Part shown: in pieces, positions 8,505-15,438 of the stretch | How the letters are laid out: every line of letters begins with the position of its first letter | Numbering within the stretch: position 1 is the first letter of the stretch | IMG/VR virus record: IMGVR_UViG_3300017732_000088 | Coordinates: 1-20,865 of that record | Length of the DNA: 20,865 nucleotides | Direction: 5' to 3' (one strand) | Origin: a virus | The notes under the pieces: model-generated | Told to the model about the DNA's origin: nothing | The model's database searches: none | What the model saw: the letters and a program-made list of their open reading frames with translations, nothing else | Program-made: the position numbers and the translations under genes

Positions 8505-9413
8505 ATGTACAAGAACAATGGATCCTATTATACAAGCGTACAGCTTAATGGATTAAGATTACAGCGTAGTTTACATACCAAGAACAAAAAAACTGCAAAG
8601 GTTAGAGAGCCAAAGGTTCGTAACCTATTATACAATCAGATACTAACAGGTAAAGTTGATCCCAGGAAAAACAATCCTGGTTTAAAAGCTATGGTTGAGT
8701 TGTTCTTAAGAAAAAAAAGATTAGATAAAGTGTCTCCTAACACTTATAACACTTATAAATATACCCTAAGACCTTGGGTAAAAAAACAAAGTCTTCCTGA
8801 AAATAAAAATACTGCGATGAGTTGGATGAGAATGCTTAATGCATTTTACAATTGGGCTAATAAAGAATTTAAAGATACTGATTTCGAATTATATACTGAT
8901 ATTGGTCAAGCTATTAGGTCAAGAGTATTTACGGGGGGAGAAAAGGGGGGAATCTTGGGGGGATTAGTTGATTGTGGTGTTGTTGTTGAGGTTGGGAGTT
9001 TGTGTGATTTTCAGGATTTTGTTAGGTTAGCTTATTATACAGGCTGCAGACGTGCAGAGTTAGCGGGACTTTCTTTTAAGGATATTCACAAAGATAAGAT
9101 GTTAGTTAGGGGGAAGACAGGTGAGAGATGGGTTAAGTTGAATCCTCAAGCTAGAGGAATATTACAAGAAAGAAATAGTTTATGGGATTATAATTTAGAT
9201 TGGATATCTAAAACATTTAGCAGATGTATGTTTGCTATGGGGATTGAAGATGCAATATTTCACGACCTTAGAAGGACGTTTGGATATGACCTAATAGTTC
9301 AGGGAATGCCAATATACCAAGTTAGTAAACTGTTGGGTCATAGAAGCGTAGTGACCACTGAAAGACACTACGCTCCACTTTTAGCTACCGAAGTAGATGA
9401 TTTTATACTATGA
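8505..9413 (+). CDS. int: Tyrosine recombinase (phage integrase)
   Basis: This 302-residue enzyme should catalyse site-specific recombination between attP and a host tRNA-Leu gene. The N-terminal ~45 residues look like a small arm-binding domain (G-S-Y-Y then a basic N-G-L-R segment). A SAM-like core-binding domain follows at about 55-120. The catalytic domain shows the full set of residues: R182 in TGCRRAEL, K204 in RGKTG, H253-x-x-R256 in FHDLRRT, H279 in LLGHR and nucleophile Y289 in ERHYAP. The ATG at 8505 has a GAGG five bases upstream. Residues 144-152 are a Gly-Gly repeat encoded by three G6 runs. The gene reads away from attP, and its stop overlaps by six bases the end of a convergent microprotein gene. 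Confidence 0.93.
   Translation: MYKNNGSYYTSVQLNGLRLQRSLHTKNKKTAKVREPKVRNLLYNQILTGKVDPRKNNPGLKAMVELFLRKKRLDKVSPNTYNTYKYTLRPWVKKQSLPENKNTAMSWMRMLNAFYNWANKEFKDTDFELYTDIGQAIRSRVFTGGEKGGILGGLVDCGVVVEVGSLCDFQDFVRLAYYTGCRRAELAGLSFKDIHKDKMLVRGKTGERWVKLNPQARGILQERNSLWDYNLDWISKTFSRCMFAMGIEDAIFHDLRRTFGYDLIVQGMPIYQVSKLLGHRSVVTTERHYAPLLATEVDDFIL
8933..8962 (+). repeat. Three G6 runs at an exact 12-bp period inside the integrase gene
   Basis: G6 runs occupy 8933-8938, 8945-8950 and 8957-8962, separated by AGAAAA and AATCTT. They encode GG-EK-GG-IL-GG in the linker between the two integrase domains. Such runs stand out in this AT-rich genome and are prone to slippage; they could also form a G-rich DNA or RNA structure. 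The reading frame is intact here. Confidence 0.85.
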
Positions 9414-9524
9414 ACGTTTTTTAAATATTGTTAGTATAGTATATTTGTTACCTTTACCACTTTCCCAGATCCAGCTATTAAGCATAACTAATGCTAGGAT
9501 AAATAATAATGAGAATATAATCAT
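9408..9524 (-). CDS. 38-residue single-span membrane microprotein
   Basis: The predicted protein starts with a hydrophobic segment (MIIFSLLFILALVMLNSWIW) and ends in a basic tail (KKRS). This suggests one membrane span with the tail in the cytoplasm. Its ATG overlaps the TGA of the preceding gene as ATGA, and a GGAG lies six bases upstream, so translation is probably coupled. The stop overlaps the end of the convergent integrase gene. Function is unknown; it is too short for a recognisable holin, though a small lysis or superinfection role is possible. It is the last gene of the leftward operon. Confidence 0.55.
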   Translation of the reverse strand: MIIFSLLFILALVMLNSWIWESGKGNKYTILTIFKKRS

Positions 9525-9727
9525 TTGTACTCCTTATTATATATGTTACCCCTGATAAGATGTATATCTCCAGGCATAACTCGTTTGATATTACCTTCTG
9601 CAGCACGTTTAGCCCAGCGTGTGATCATTCTTTCTATGTCTTCTTCAAGAAGCTTGTATGCTGTCTCACTTAATTGAACTCCTGCATTTTTAAATATCTT
9701 TTTAAATAATGATTTTTTAATTATCAT
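9521..9727 (-). CDS. Histone-fold-like small protein
   Basis: The 68-residue product has the size and pattern of an archaeal histone monomer. A short first helix (about 4-14, KKSLFKKIFKNAG) leads to a loop, a long central helix (about 20-46, SETAYKLLEEDIERMITRWA) and a basic loop (KRVM). A short third helix begins PGDIHLI, with D54 where histones have the conserved Asp of the K-x-x-D-I motif. If correct, it dimerises and binds DNA or pairs with another factor. An in-frame TTG at 9742 exists, but the ATG at 9727 has GGAG nine bases upstream and starts one base after the preceding stop, so I prefer it. The assignment rests on pattern recognition only. A generic helical DNA-binding protein is the alternative. 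Confidence 0.6.
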   Translation of the reverse strand: MIIKKSLFKKIFKNAGVQLSETAYKLLEEDIERMITRWAKRAAEGNIKRVMPGDIHLIRGNIYNKEYK

Positions 9728-9728
9728 T

Positions 9729-9995
9729 TTATTTTTCTCCAATTGTTGGTGGAAATACCATTATTTTGCCTGTTTTACTTAGTTTATCTTTAAAATAACT
9801 CCAAGGCATAAGAACTTTATTAAAAAATTTATAATGATAATTTGTAACTCCGTCAGTTGCATCGTCTAGTGCTTGGTCATAACCATGTCGATAACCACGT
9901 CTATAACAATTTTCTTGTGTTTTATATTCTTCTTTTTCTTTTTTAGTTAATGGTTTCATTAACTCATTGAATGAATACACTTTATCTTTTTTCAT
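9729..9995 (-). CDS. Hypothetical protein, 88 residues
   Basis: I do not recognise this protein. It is mixed-charge and rich in Lys and Tyr, with a Tyr/Arg/Gly patch (YRRGYRHGYDQALDD, about residues 31-45) and no membrane segment. The ATG at 9995 has AGGAG seven bases upstream and overlaps the TGA of the preceding gene as ATGA. It sits between a MazG-like helical protein and the histone-like protein in the leftward early operon. Tight coupling and a good ribosome-binding site make it a real gene; nothing indicates its role. Confidence 0.75.
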   Translation of the reverse strand: MKKDKVYSFNELMKPLTKKEKEEYKTQENCYRRGYRHGYDQALDDATDGVTNYHYKFFNKVLMPWSYFKDKLSKTGKIMVFPPTIGEK

Positions 9996-10372
9996 TTTGT
10001 ACTCCTATTAGGCGATAATTTATTTAAATATATAAAAAACATTTTTTCTAACTGAAATGGTTCTACTTCTATAGCACTTGATAACTCGTTTATAAATTGT
10101 GACCATTCATCTGCTAATGTTTCTTCATGTTCTTCATATAGTTTATCATCTATATGTTCTTGTTCTGTTGTCATTAATTTTTCCTTTAAATTTTTTAACT
10201 TGATAAGTTCTCCTGCAAGATAGACACTCATGTCTAATGCTTCTTCTAAAGCTTCTTGCAGGAAATCTCTTTTATCATCAACGTAAATTGTTTGTCCATA
10301 TTTTTTAGCACCTAGTTCTATTCTTGCTTTTATATAAGCTTCTATTTCATTATTTATACCTAGTTGCTGCAT
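9992..10372 (-). CDS. Small helical protein, possibly MazG-like
   Basis: The product is about 126 residues and predominantly helical. The segment G-A-K-K-Y-G-Q...RDFLQEALEEALDMSVYLAGEL has the E-x3-E-E-x3-D spacing seen in the metal-binding helices of all-alpha nucleotide pyrophosphohydrolases (MazG/dUTPase-like) and in related small phage proteins. If right, it would trim the nucleotide pool. It has only part of the motif set, so this is tentative. ATGs at 10381 and 10372 are both possible. The GAGG is one base from the first and ten bases from the second, so the second is preferred. The start overlaps the end of the preceding zinc-ribbon gene. Confidence 0.7.
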   Translation of the reverse strand: MQQLGINNEIEAYIKARIELGAKKYGQTIYVDDKRDFLQEALEEALDMSVYLAGELIKLKNLKEKLMTTEQEHIDDKLYEEHEETLADEWSQFINELSSAIEVEPFQLEKMFFIYLNKLSPNRSTK

Positions 10373-10605
10373 ATTGGACATACCTCTTTCTTTTTTCCAT
10401 AAGTAGGAAAGTTTTCATAAATAAGAACTGCTCCACCATAGTCTCTTCTATTGTGTTCCCAGCACTTATTGCATAATTTGCAATGTTTAATAAATTTGTC
10501 AGCTCGAATAGAGTCCTTATCTTTAAAAGGGTTTTGTTTATATTTTTGTTTTGCCTTATCAGGATTTGAAAAATTCTTTACAAACTCATTTATTATATTA
10601 GCCAT
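10360..10605 (-). CDS. Small zinc-ribbon protein
   Basis: An 81-residue protein with two cysteine knuckles, C42-x2-C45 (with C48 nearby) and C76-x2-C79, at the spacing of a zinc ribbon that fills its C-terminal half. The N-terminal 40 residues are basic and helical. Zinc ribbons in small phage proteins often bind nucleic acid or host polymerase, but no specific family is recognised. Its ATG shares one base with the preceding stop (TAATG), implying translational coupling. Confidence 0.75.
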   Translation of the reverse strand: MANIINEFVKNFSNPDKAKQKYKQNPFKDKDSIRADKFIKHCKLCNKCWEHNRRDYGGAVLIYENFPTYGKKKEVCPICSN

Positions 10606-10835
10606 TATGCCTCTGCTTTATCTTCTAAGTCAAAGTCGTCAAACCATAATGGTTGTTCTTGTTTAATCATATTGATTTTGACATCCTCTGACTCTATACT
10701 TAATGACTCTCCAATACTTTTCTTTGTACCTTCAATGAAATCATCCATTGCTTTTGTGTTATTGTCTACAATATAGTCTTTAAACTTTATTGAGACCTCT
10801 ATCGTGATCCATGAATCCATGTTCTTCTTACTCAT
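10605..10835 (-). CDS. Hypothetical acidic protein, 76 residues
   Basis: Not recognised. It begins with a likely beta strand (WITIEVSIKFKDYIV), continues with a helix, and ends in an acidic, aromatic tail (PLWFDDFDLEDKAEA). No clear Shine-Dalgarno precedes the ATG at 10835. The start lies just downstream of a strong hairpin with a GNRA-type loop, so its translation may depend on RNA structure. It is the first gene after a 150-base gap in an otherwise tightly packed operon. Confidence 0.65.
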   Translation of the reverse strand: MSKKNMDSWITIEVSIKFKDYIVDNNTKAMDDFIEGTKKSIGESLSIESEDVKINMIKQEQPLWFDDFDLEDKAEA

Positions 10836-10842
10836 AATTATT

Positions 10843-10982
10843 TAAGTGGGGTGTTTGTCGCCAAACACGCAATATATAATGCTTTAAATATCATCCTATT
10901 CATTAACCACAAACCTTATAGGTCCTTTCATATTTGGTTATTAAATAATATTTTTTAAAACTAATTGCAAACACCCCTCTTA
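10843..10982 (-). promoter_or_regulatory. Candidate RNA switch: mutually exclusive hairpins in the operon leader
   Basis: The 150-base gap between 10835 and 10986 holds a word repeated three times. Read on the minus strand, TAAGAGGGGTGTTTG (10982-10968) can pair, with one mismatch in 15, with CAAACACCCCACTTA (10857-10843). The same 3' strand can instead form a local 7-bp hairpin, GTGTTTG-GCGA-CAAACAC (10868-10851), whose loop is a GNRA tetraloop. The 3' strand ends seven bases before the ATG at 10835. Two competing pairings just upstream of a start codon are typical of an attenuator or ribosome-access switch. A shorter ACCT/AGGT hairpin lies between them. Confidence 0.5.
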
Positions 10983-10985
10983 AGG

Positions 10986-11327
10986 TTAATGTTTGATATT
11001 CTTTTGAATAAAATGATCAAATGGAACTACTGCGTAAGTAGGTGCATGGTTTCTTGTAAAAACAAGAACAGGTGTTCTATCCTCTGGACAGTTTTTTCCT
11101 GCTTGTTCTAGTGCACTCCATATATTTAGTTTTTCTACATTTTTACATTCAAAAGAATAAGGAATTTTTTTTCTGGCAGCAGGAGAGAGGACTATATCTT
11201 CTCCTGTCATACCCATTGTTTGTGATTTAATGTCGTCTTCTTCAAGCTTAGGCATAGCTGTTCTGAGTTCGTCTCGTACTAAGTTTTGTAATCTTCTACC
11301 TTTAGCTTTTGATGATTTAGCAGACAT
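10986..11327 (-). CDS. Small PD-(D/E)xK nuclease, possibly a Holliday-junction resolvase-like enzyme
   Basis: A 113-residue protein with the core of a PD-(D/E)xK nuclease. It has a basic N-terminal helix (KAKGRRLQNLVRDEL, about 8-21), acidic D44 in TGEDIVLSP, and the E60-C-K62 motif in YSFECKN, followed by a helix and a strand (VLVFTRN). It is probably metal dependent and could resolve branched DNA during replication or recombination, fitting its place with Sak4, SSB and helicase genes. The specific substrate is inferred. The ATG at 11327 overlaps the preceding stop (TGATG). Confidence 0.75.
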   Translation of the reverse strand: MSAKSSKAKGRRLQNLVRDELRTAMPKLEEDDIKSQTMGMTGEDIVLSPAARKKIPYSFECKNVEKLNIWSALEQAGKNCPEDRTPVLVFTRNHAPTYAVVPFDHFIQKNIKH

Positions 11328-11569
11328 CAGTCACAAACCCCTGCTTCGCATTTATCAGGACCATTGTAAGTCTCAGGTGATCCCATATTATTAGATTCTT
11401 CATAAGGTATAGGAGACTTTGCATGTTCTACCATATTTGCTTCATATGTTTTTAACATAAGTTCTCCAACATGACTTAATGTTTTCCCACCTACTTTAAC
11501 TAGTAACTTTGCAATTTCAAGGTATGTGTTAACTGGTAACACAGGTTTTACGTGTGTTATATTTTTCAT
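11327..11569 (-). CDS. Hypothetical protein, 80 residues
   Basis: Not recognised. The N-terminal half is amphipathic helix (YLEIAKLLVKVGGKTLSHVGELMLKTYEAN); the C-terminal half is polar, proline-rich and probably disordered, ending in two cysteines (CEAGVC). It is coupled to the upstream Gp157-like gene by ATGA and to the downstream nuclease by a one-base overlap, which supports its being real. Confidence 0.7.
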   Translation of the reverse strand: MKNITHVKPVLPVNTYLEIAKLLVKVGGKTLSHVGELMLKTYEANMVEHAKSPIPYEESNNMGSPETYNGPDKCEAGVCD

Positions 11570-12186
11570 GATATTTTAAGTCTCCTTTCTCTTTTTATAC
11601 TTGCATACTCTACTCCATCAGAATTTATCTCACTATATTCTATAGCTCCGTTTAGATTTTCCATCATATGTTTTCTAAGTTTTGTTTTATCAACAGATTT
11701 TGTGATCTTTACAAACTTTTCAGGAACATCATCTGCATCTTTAACTATTAATTTTCCTGCAGTTTCATAAGTTGTAAATTTTCCAAGGTCTGTTTTTATT
11801 GTCATGCCACCTGTTTTAGTAGGTTCTCCTGCATGTTCAACAATATCAACAATTAACTTTTTTACTCTGTCTTTAGCTTTTTGAATTTGAGTTTGTTTTG
11901 CTTGTAAATCATTTTTGTACTTAGCAAGAACATCTTTTTCTGCTTTTATGCTGGCTTCTGACATGTCTAATGCTGTTAATACATGTTTTATATTGTTTGT
12001 TTTAGCAAGCATTTGTTCTTCAAGTAGTTCTTGCTCGTTTTCTAATGTATTAAAAGCCTCAATAGAGCCATTTGTGCTGCTTGAATTAATTACAGTTAAG
12101 TATTTTTCATGCTCTATATCTAAATAACTATTAACCAAACTCCTTACTGTTGGTAAGGAATCTGGTTTGTCTTTTATTTCTTTCAT
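11566..12186 (-). CDS. Gp157-like phage protein
   Basis: The 206-residue product matches the layout of the siphovirus Gp157 family. A helical, coiled-coil first half (about 45-118) holds the LDMSEASIKAEKDVLAKYK segment. A beta-rich second half holds TDLGKFTTYETAGKLIVKD, DDVPEKFVKITKSVDKTKL and a final NGAIEY element. Family members lie in phage recombination and replication operons beside SSB and RecT/Sak proteins, as here. Their biochemical role is not well defined; one member was linked to phage resistance in Streptococcus. The ATG overlaps the preceding TGA as ATGA, with GGAG upstream. Confidence 0.8.
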   Translation of the reverse strand: MKEIKDKPDSLPTVRSLVNSYLDIEHEKYLTVINSSSTNGSIEAFNTLENEQELLEEQMLAKTNNIKHVLTALDMSEASIKAEKDVLAKYKNDLQAKQTQIQKAKDRVKKLIVDIVEHAGEPTKTGGMTIKTDLGKFTTYETAGKLIVKDADDVPEKFVKITKSVDKTKLRKHMMENLNGAIEYSEINSDGVEYASIKRERRLKIS

Positions 12187-12857
12187 TTTTTCTCCGTTAT
12201 AAAAGTTATATTTTTAATATTCATATAAAAACTTCCCTCATTAATTGAAGATTGTTTATACACTACTTTATATGTTGTTATAACTTTAAGGTTTTTTACA
12301 TTTTTTGTATCTACTCCTAAATATTTTAAGAATAAATACGTTAGATTTCTTTTTGCATCATGTTTGTGTATAAATCGTATTTCAACTGGATCTAAACTAT
12401 TTTCTGCTTCCATGAACATTCCTCTATCATAGTCTTTTTGAAACATTGATATGGTATATTCTTTTAATGTTGGAGTTAGCGTATCATATAAACGACTTAA
12501 AAAGTTTGAATTTTTTTCCATTTGCATTGATAATTTTTTATTATTAATTGTCAAAATAAATGGCTTTAATATTTTTTTTATTTTATCGTTTTTAGCAGTA
12601 AATATTTTATTATTTTGCTTTACTGATATTGTTTCTATGACTTGTTTATTTATTGATCCGCAATCTATACAAACACATGTTCTGTATGTAAACCCTTTCT
12701 TTTTTCGCTTAGTTGCAATTACTTTAAGATTTACGCTACTGCAAATAAGACAATTACTTGTATTAATTGGAGGTATTTCATTTATGCGTTCTGTATTTTT
12801 AACTATCGAATCAATTTTAGTATTTAATTGAGTCAATATTGATTGTATTATAGCCAC
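12183..12857 (-). CDS. Zinc-ribbon protein of unknown function, 224 residues
   Basis: The N-terminal third holds a zinc ribbon, C36-x2-C39 and C63-x2-C66 (C61 adjacent), on a strongly basic background (ATKRKKKGFTYRT). The rest is a mixed helical/strand domain that I do not recognise. The start is GTG at 12857, with AGGAA upstream; no in-frame ATG fits better. It lies 18 bases after the primase-helicase and overlaps the Gp157-like gene as ATGA. A nucleic-acid-binding replication accessory is a reasonable guess from position alone. The codons are even more AT-rich than those of its neighbours. Confidence 0.7.
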   Translation of the reverse strand: MAIIQSILTQLNTKIDSIVKNTERINEIPPINTSNCLICSSVNLKVIATKRKKKGFTYRTCVCIDCGSINKQVIETISVKQNNKIFTAKNDKIKKILKPFILTINNKKLSMQMEKNSNFLSRLYDTLTPTLKEYTISMFQKDYDRGMFMEAENSLDPVEIRFIHKHDAKRNLTYLFLKYLGVDTKNVKNLKVITTYKVVYKQSSINEGSFYMNIKNITFITEKK

Positions 12858-12875
12858 AGCATCTTCCTTTCTTGG

Positions 12876-14723
12876 CTAGTATTTAAGACCTGCTGGTTCG
12901 TTTATTACCTGAGTAAAATTAAAGGTATTAAAATCAAATGTGATTTGAGTGTCAAATGGCTGGTTGTCTCTACTTTTTGAAGAATAGAAATGTCTAGTAT
13001 TAGATGTTTCTAAACCATCTAAACTCCATACGTGGTCTGCTTTTTGACCGATTGCGGCACTACCCATGCCACTATGTTTATGACGCTTACCATTTGTTTG
13101 TCTGACTCTATCTGATTCTGACTTTGGTATGTGTGATATAGCTATTACAATGAGGTTTTGTCTCTGTGCTATTTCACGCAAAGCTGCTATAGTAGTATCA
13201 AGTTTAGATTTTTGATCTCCACTATAGTGTTCTGTAGTTACACAATCTAATGTGTCAACAATTAGAACTTGAGGCATTTCTTCTGACGCAATTCGTTTTA
13301 ATCCCATTACACTTGGTGCATAATCAGTTACTTTTATGTTTTTTAATATATCTCCATATGCTAAAGATCCGTTTGAGTAACTATTATCTATCTCGTGGGA
13401 TGTTCTTGATTCTGCAATCTGTCTAAATCTTCTCCATAATAAATCATATGAAAACTCTGGACTGATGTACATTGTTTTTAATGGTAGTCTACATACAAAG
13501 TTTTGAGTAAAAGCTGTTTTACCCATACCTGTATCTGCTAGAATAACTGCTAATTCTCTAGGACGTACCCAATATTCACGACCAACATTAATAACTTTGT
13601 TTAAATCTATTCCTGGGTTTGTTTTACGCTCTTCTATCATTTTACCATACATTTCATGCATCTGATCAGAAGAGTAAACTGGAATTAATGGGTCATTGCC
13701 ACGTTTCTTACTAGAAAAGTAAATACAACTGTTTTTACAGTTAGCATCCATTAATTCATCAATACAAGTATACTTACGGTCATTGAAGTAGATGTATTTA
13801 GTTACTTCTACTGCTTCTGATTCATCAAAACCATCGCTCATCAAAGACCAGTCTTTTGCCATTGCAAGTGCAGCAGAAAAAGGAATGCCATTGCGTCTAT
13901 AATAAGAAATAATTCGTAATAAAGTATTACGTCTATTGCCAGATGTAGGACCATTTCGATACATTTGTTGTACGCATGGTGCTATCTGGTTTGGAGTAAT
14001 ATGATCATCAGATAACTCTGTTGATCTACTTACTACTTTCTTGTTTTCCTTTAAATTATTGATAATAGGACTCATTATCCTAGTTTTAATTTCAGTAGGA
14101 ACAATATTTACTTTTCTGAGTATATTTTTTAAAGAACCTTTGTTAGATGCTAATTGATGTATTTCTTTTGCTGTATAATTAAATAACTCATCCATTGTTA
14201 GAGGTATTTTTATGAGATTTGTTTTTTTATTAATAGTGTATCCACAACGTATTAATCTTGTTTTATCATAAATATTGTCAGCCAATGGAAAGTGTTTTAA
14301 TAAAGTATTTTTAACTACTCTTGGTAAGTCTACACCTGGTTCAAATTGGTAGATGTTTGGTAATGTAATATGGTAACCACTACCACTAAACCAAGGTATA
14401 ACATGTGATTCTGGTATATCCATACCATAACACATATCATTTACAAACTCTTTTGTTTTATCAAGAATTTCTTCGTCTGAACTGTCTCCTCTGTCAATAT
14501 CTAAAACAATTTGATTGATATATGCTTTACCGTCAAATCCTTTCAAAGTATTATATTTCTTTTGGTGCTCAATTATCTCTTCATCAAAACGATAATAACT
14601 AACATATAGTTCTTGATGTTCTTGATTATTTGCTAATTCTATATACTTTGTAATATCAGTGACGGGTATAATGTTTCCTCTGTTGCTAGGTGATCCTAAA
14701 GCAACTTCTGTGTATAGTATCAT
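12876..14723 (-). CDS. AEP primase fused to a DnaB/RecA-like replicative helicase
   Basis: Primer synthesis and duplex unwinding are combined in one 615-residue protein. Residues are counted from the ATG at 14723. The primase part has the archaeo-eukaryotic signature: D75-I-D77 (hhDhD) and S-G-S-G-Y-H118 with ITLP after it. Then C250, C320, C329 and C333 sit in a helical context (APCVQQMY...GNRRN; Y-x-C...C-x3-C) resembling the PriL-type iron-sulphur domain. The helicase part has Walker A ADTGMGKT (396-403), Walker B VLIVDTLD (486-493), a SHIPK sensor and a late GSAAIGQKADHVW motif. An in-frame TTG at 14831 would extend it into the SSB gene. That extension would code through a 12-bp hairpin, while the ATG at 14723 has AAGGA seven bases upstream, so I chose the ATG. 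Confidence 0.85.
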   Translation of the reverse strand: MILYTEVALGSPSNRGNIIPVTDITKYIELANNQEHQELYVSYYRFDEEIIEHQKKYNTLKGFDGKAYINQIVLDIDRGDSSDEEILDKTKEFVNDMCYGMDIPESHVIPWFSGSGYHITLPNIYQFEPGVDLPRVVKNTLLKHFPLADNIYDKTRLIRCGYTINKKTNLIKIPLTMDELFNYTAKEIHQLASNKGSLKNILRKVNIVPTEIKTRIMSPIINNLKENKKVVSRSTELSDDHITPNQIAPCVQQMYRNGPTSGNRRNTLLRIISYYRRNGIPFSAALAMAKDWSLMSDGFDESEAVEVTKYIYFNDRKYTCIDELMDANCKNSCIYFSSKKRGNDPLIPVYSSDQMHEMYGKMIEERKTNPGIDLNKVINVGREYWVRPRELAVILADTGMGKTAFTQNFVCRLPLKTMYISPEFSYDLLWRRFRQIAESRTSHEIDNSYSNGSLAYGDILKNIKVTDYAPSVMGLKRIASEEMPQVLIVDTLDCVTTEHYSGDQKSKLDTTIAALREIAQRQNLIVIAISHIPKSESDRVRQTNGKRHKHSGMGSAAIGQKADHVWSLDGLETSNTRHFYSSKSRDNQPFDTQITFDFNTFNFTQVINEPAGLKY

Positions 14724-14739
14724 AATTATTCCTTGTAAA

Positions 14740-14789
14740 ATAAAGGGGTACTTAGGGTTGAATTTGAACATGTCAATGTACCCCTTTAT
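14740..14789 (-). promoter_or_regulatory. 12-bp perfect stem-loop between the SSB and primase-helicase genes
   Basis: ATAAAGGGGTAC (14740-14751) and GTACCCCTTTAT (14778-14789) are exact reverse complements around a 26-base loop. Read on the minus strand, the stem starts 13 bases after the SSB stop and is followed by TTTAC and the ribosome-binding site of the primase gene. It could act as a partial terminator, an RNase processing site or a translation control. The T-run is too short for a strong terminator. Confidence 0.6.
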
Positions 14790-14802
14790 CAGCGGGAGCC
14801 AA

Positions 14803-15438
14803 TTATCCCATGAACTTTGTTGAATTATCAAAGCTCAAATTTCCTTGGGGTAAATCATCTTTCTGCATCCATGCTTCTTGAGATGAACCATTGCTAACTT
14901 GATTAGGTAAAGAATCGCCTGGATCATAATTGTTTGTCCAGCCACCTTTATCTATTCTAGCTCTGTCTTTTAAGAAGTCTTTTTTAATTACTTCTTTTGG
15001 AGCATTAACAGGGTAGAAACGATTCCAAGTTGCAAACTTTCCGTCTTTCTTTTTATAGTTTATAAAAGAAACTTCTTTATTTAATAAACTAGTAAGAATT
15101 TCTTGAGTTAATTTATTATTAACTAACTCTCCAGCAATTCCTGCAGCTTGAAATAACTTTTGTACTTTGAATGCACCACCCCAGTCAACTACTGACCCAG
15201 TGTGATCTTTTCTAAAGTTACCACTAACAGTTACTTTTTTAGGGTATTGTAAACCATCAATAGCAATTTCTAATAAAACTGCTATATCCCATTTAACATC
15301 ACCGTTTCCAAAATTAACTACTTCATCTGATGTATCAACTGCACTTTTAATTGTGCCTTTGTTATACCAAACATTATCGCCAAGATTGTTTTCGCTCCCT
15401 GAGTCACTTCCATTTCCTGTAAAGGATAAATTAGCCAT
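14803..15438 (-). CDS. Single-stranded DNA-binding-like protein
   Basis: A 211-residue protein with a central strand-rich domain. Strands such as DIAVLLEIAI, KKVTVSGNFR, EVSFINYKKKDGKFATWNRF and a helix FKVQKLFQAAG are as in phage OB-fold binding proteins found beside Sak4. The termini are glycine-, serine- and asparagine-rich and look disordered. It lacks the classic acidic D-D-x-P-F tail, ending FDNSTKFMG instead. The ATG at 15438 has GGAGG eight bases upstream and overlaps the Sak4 stop by eight bases. The role as SSB partner of the recombinase is inferred from context and fold pattern; sequence families of such proteins are very diverse. Confidence 0.6.
   Translation of the reverse strand: MANLSFTGNGSDSGSENNLGDNVWYNKGTIKSAVDTSDEVVNFGNGDVKWDIAVLLEIAIDGLQYPKKVTVSGNFRKDHTGSVVDWGGAFKVQKLFQAAGIAGELVNNKLTQEILTSLLNKEVSFINYKKKDGKFATWNRFYPVNAPKEVIKKDFLKDRARIDKGGWTNNYDPGDSLPNQVSNGSSQEAWMQKDDLPQGNLSFDNSTKFMG

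Noticed and set aside
10451-10666. A 71-codon plus-strand reading frame with a cysteine near its start
   Set aside because: It is antisense to two well-coupled minus-strand genes and has no ribosome-binding site.
12451-12831. A 126-codon plus-strand reading frame
   Set aside because: It lies opposite the zinc-ribbon gene, is hydrophobic as expected for an antisense shadow, and has no ribosome-binding site or operon context.
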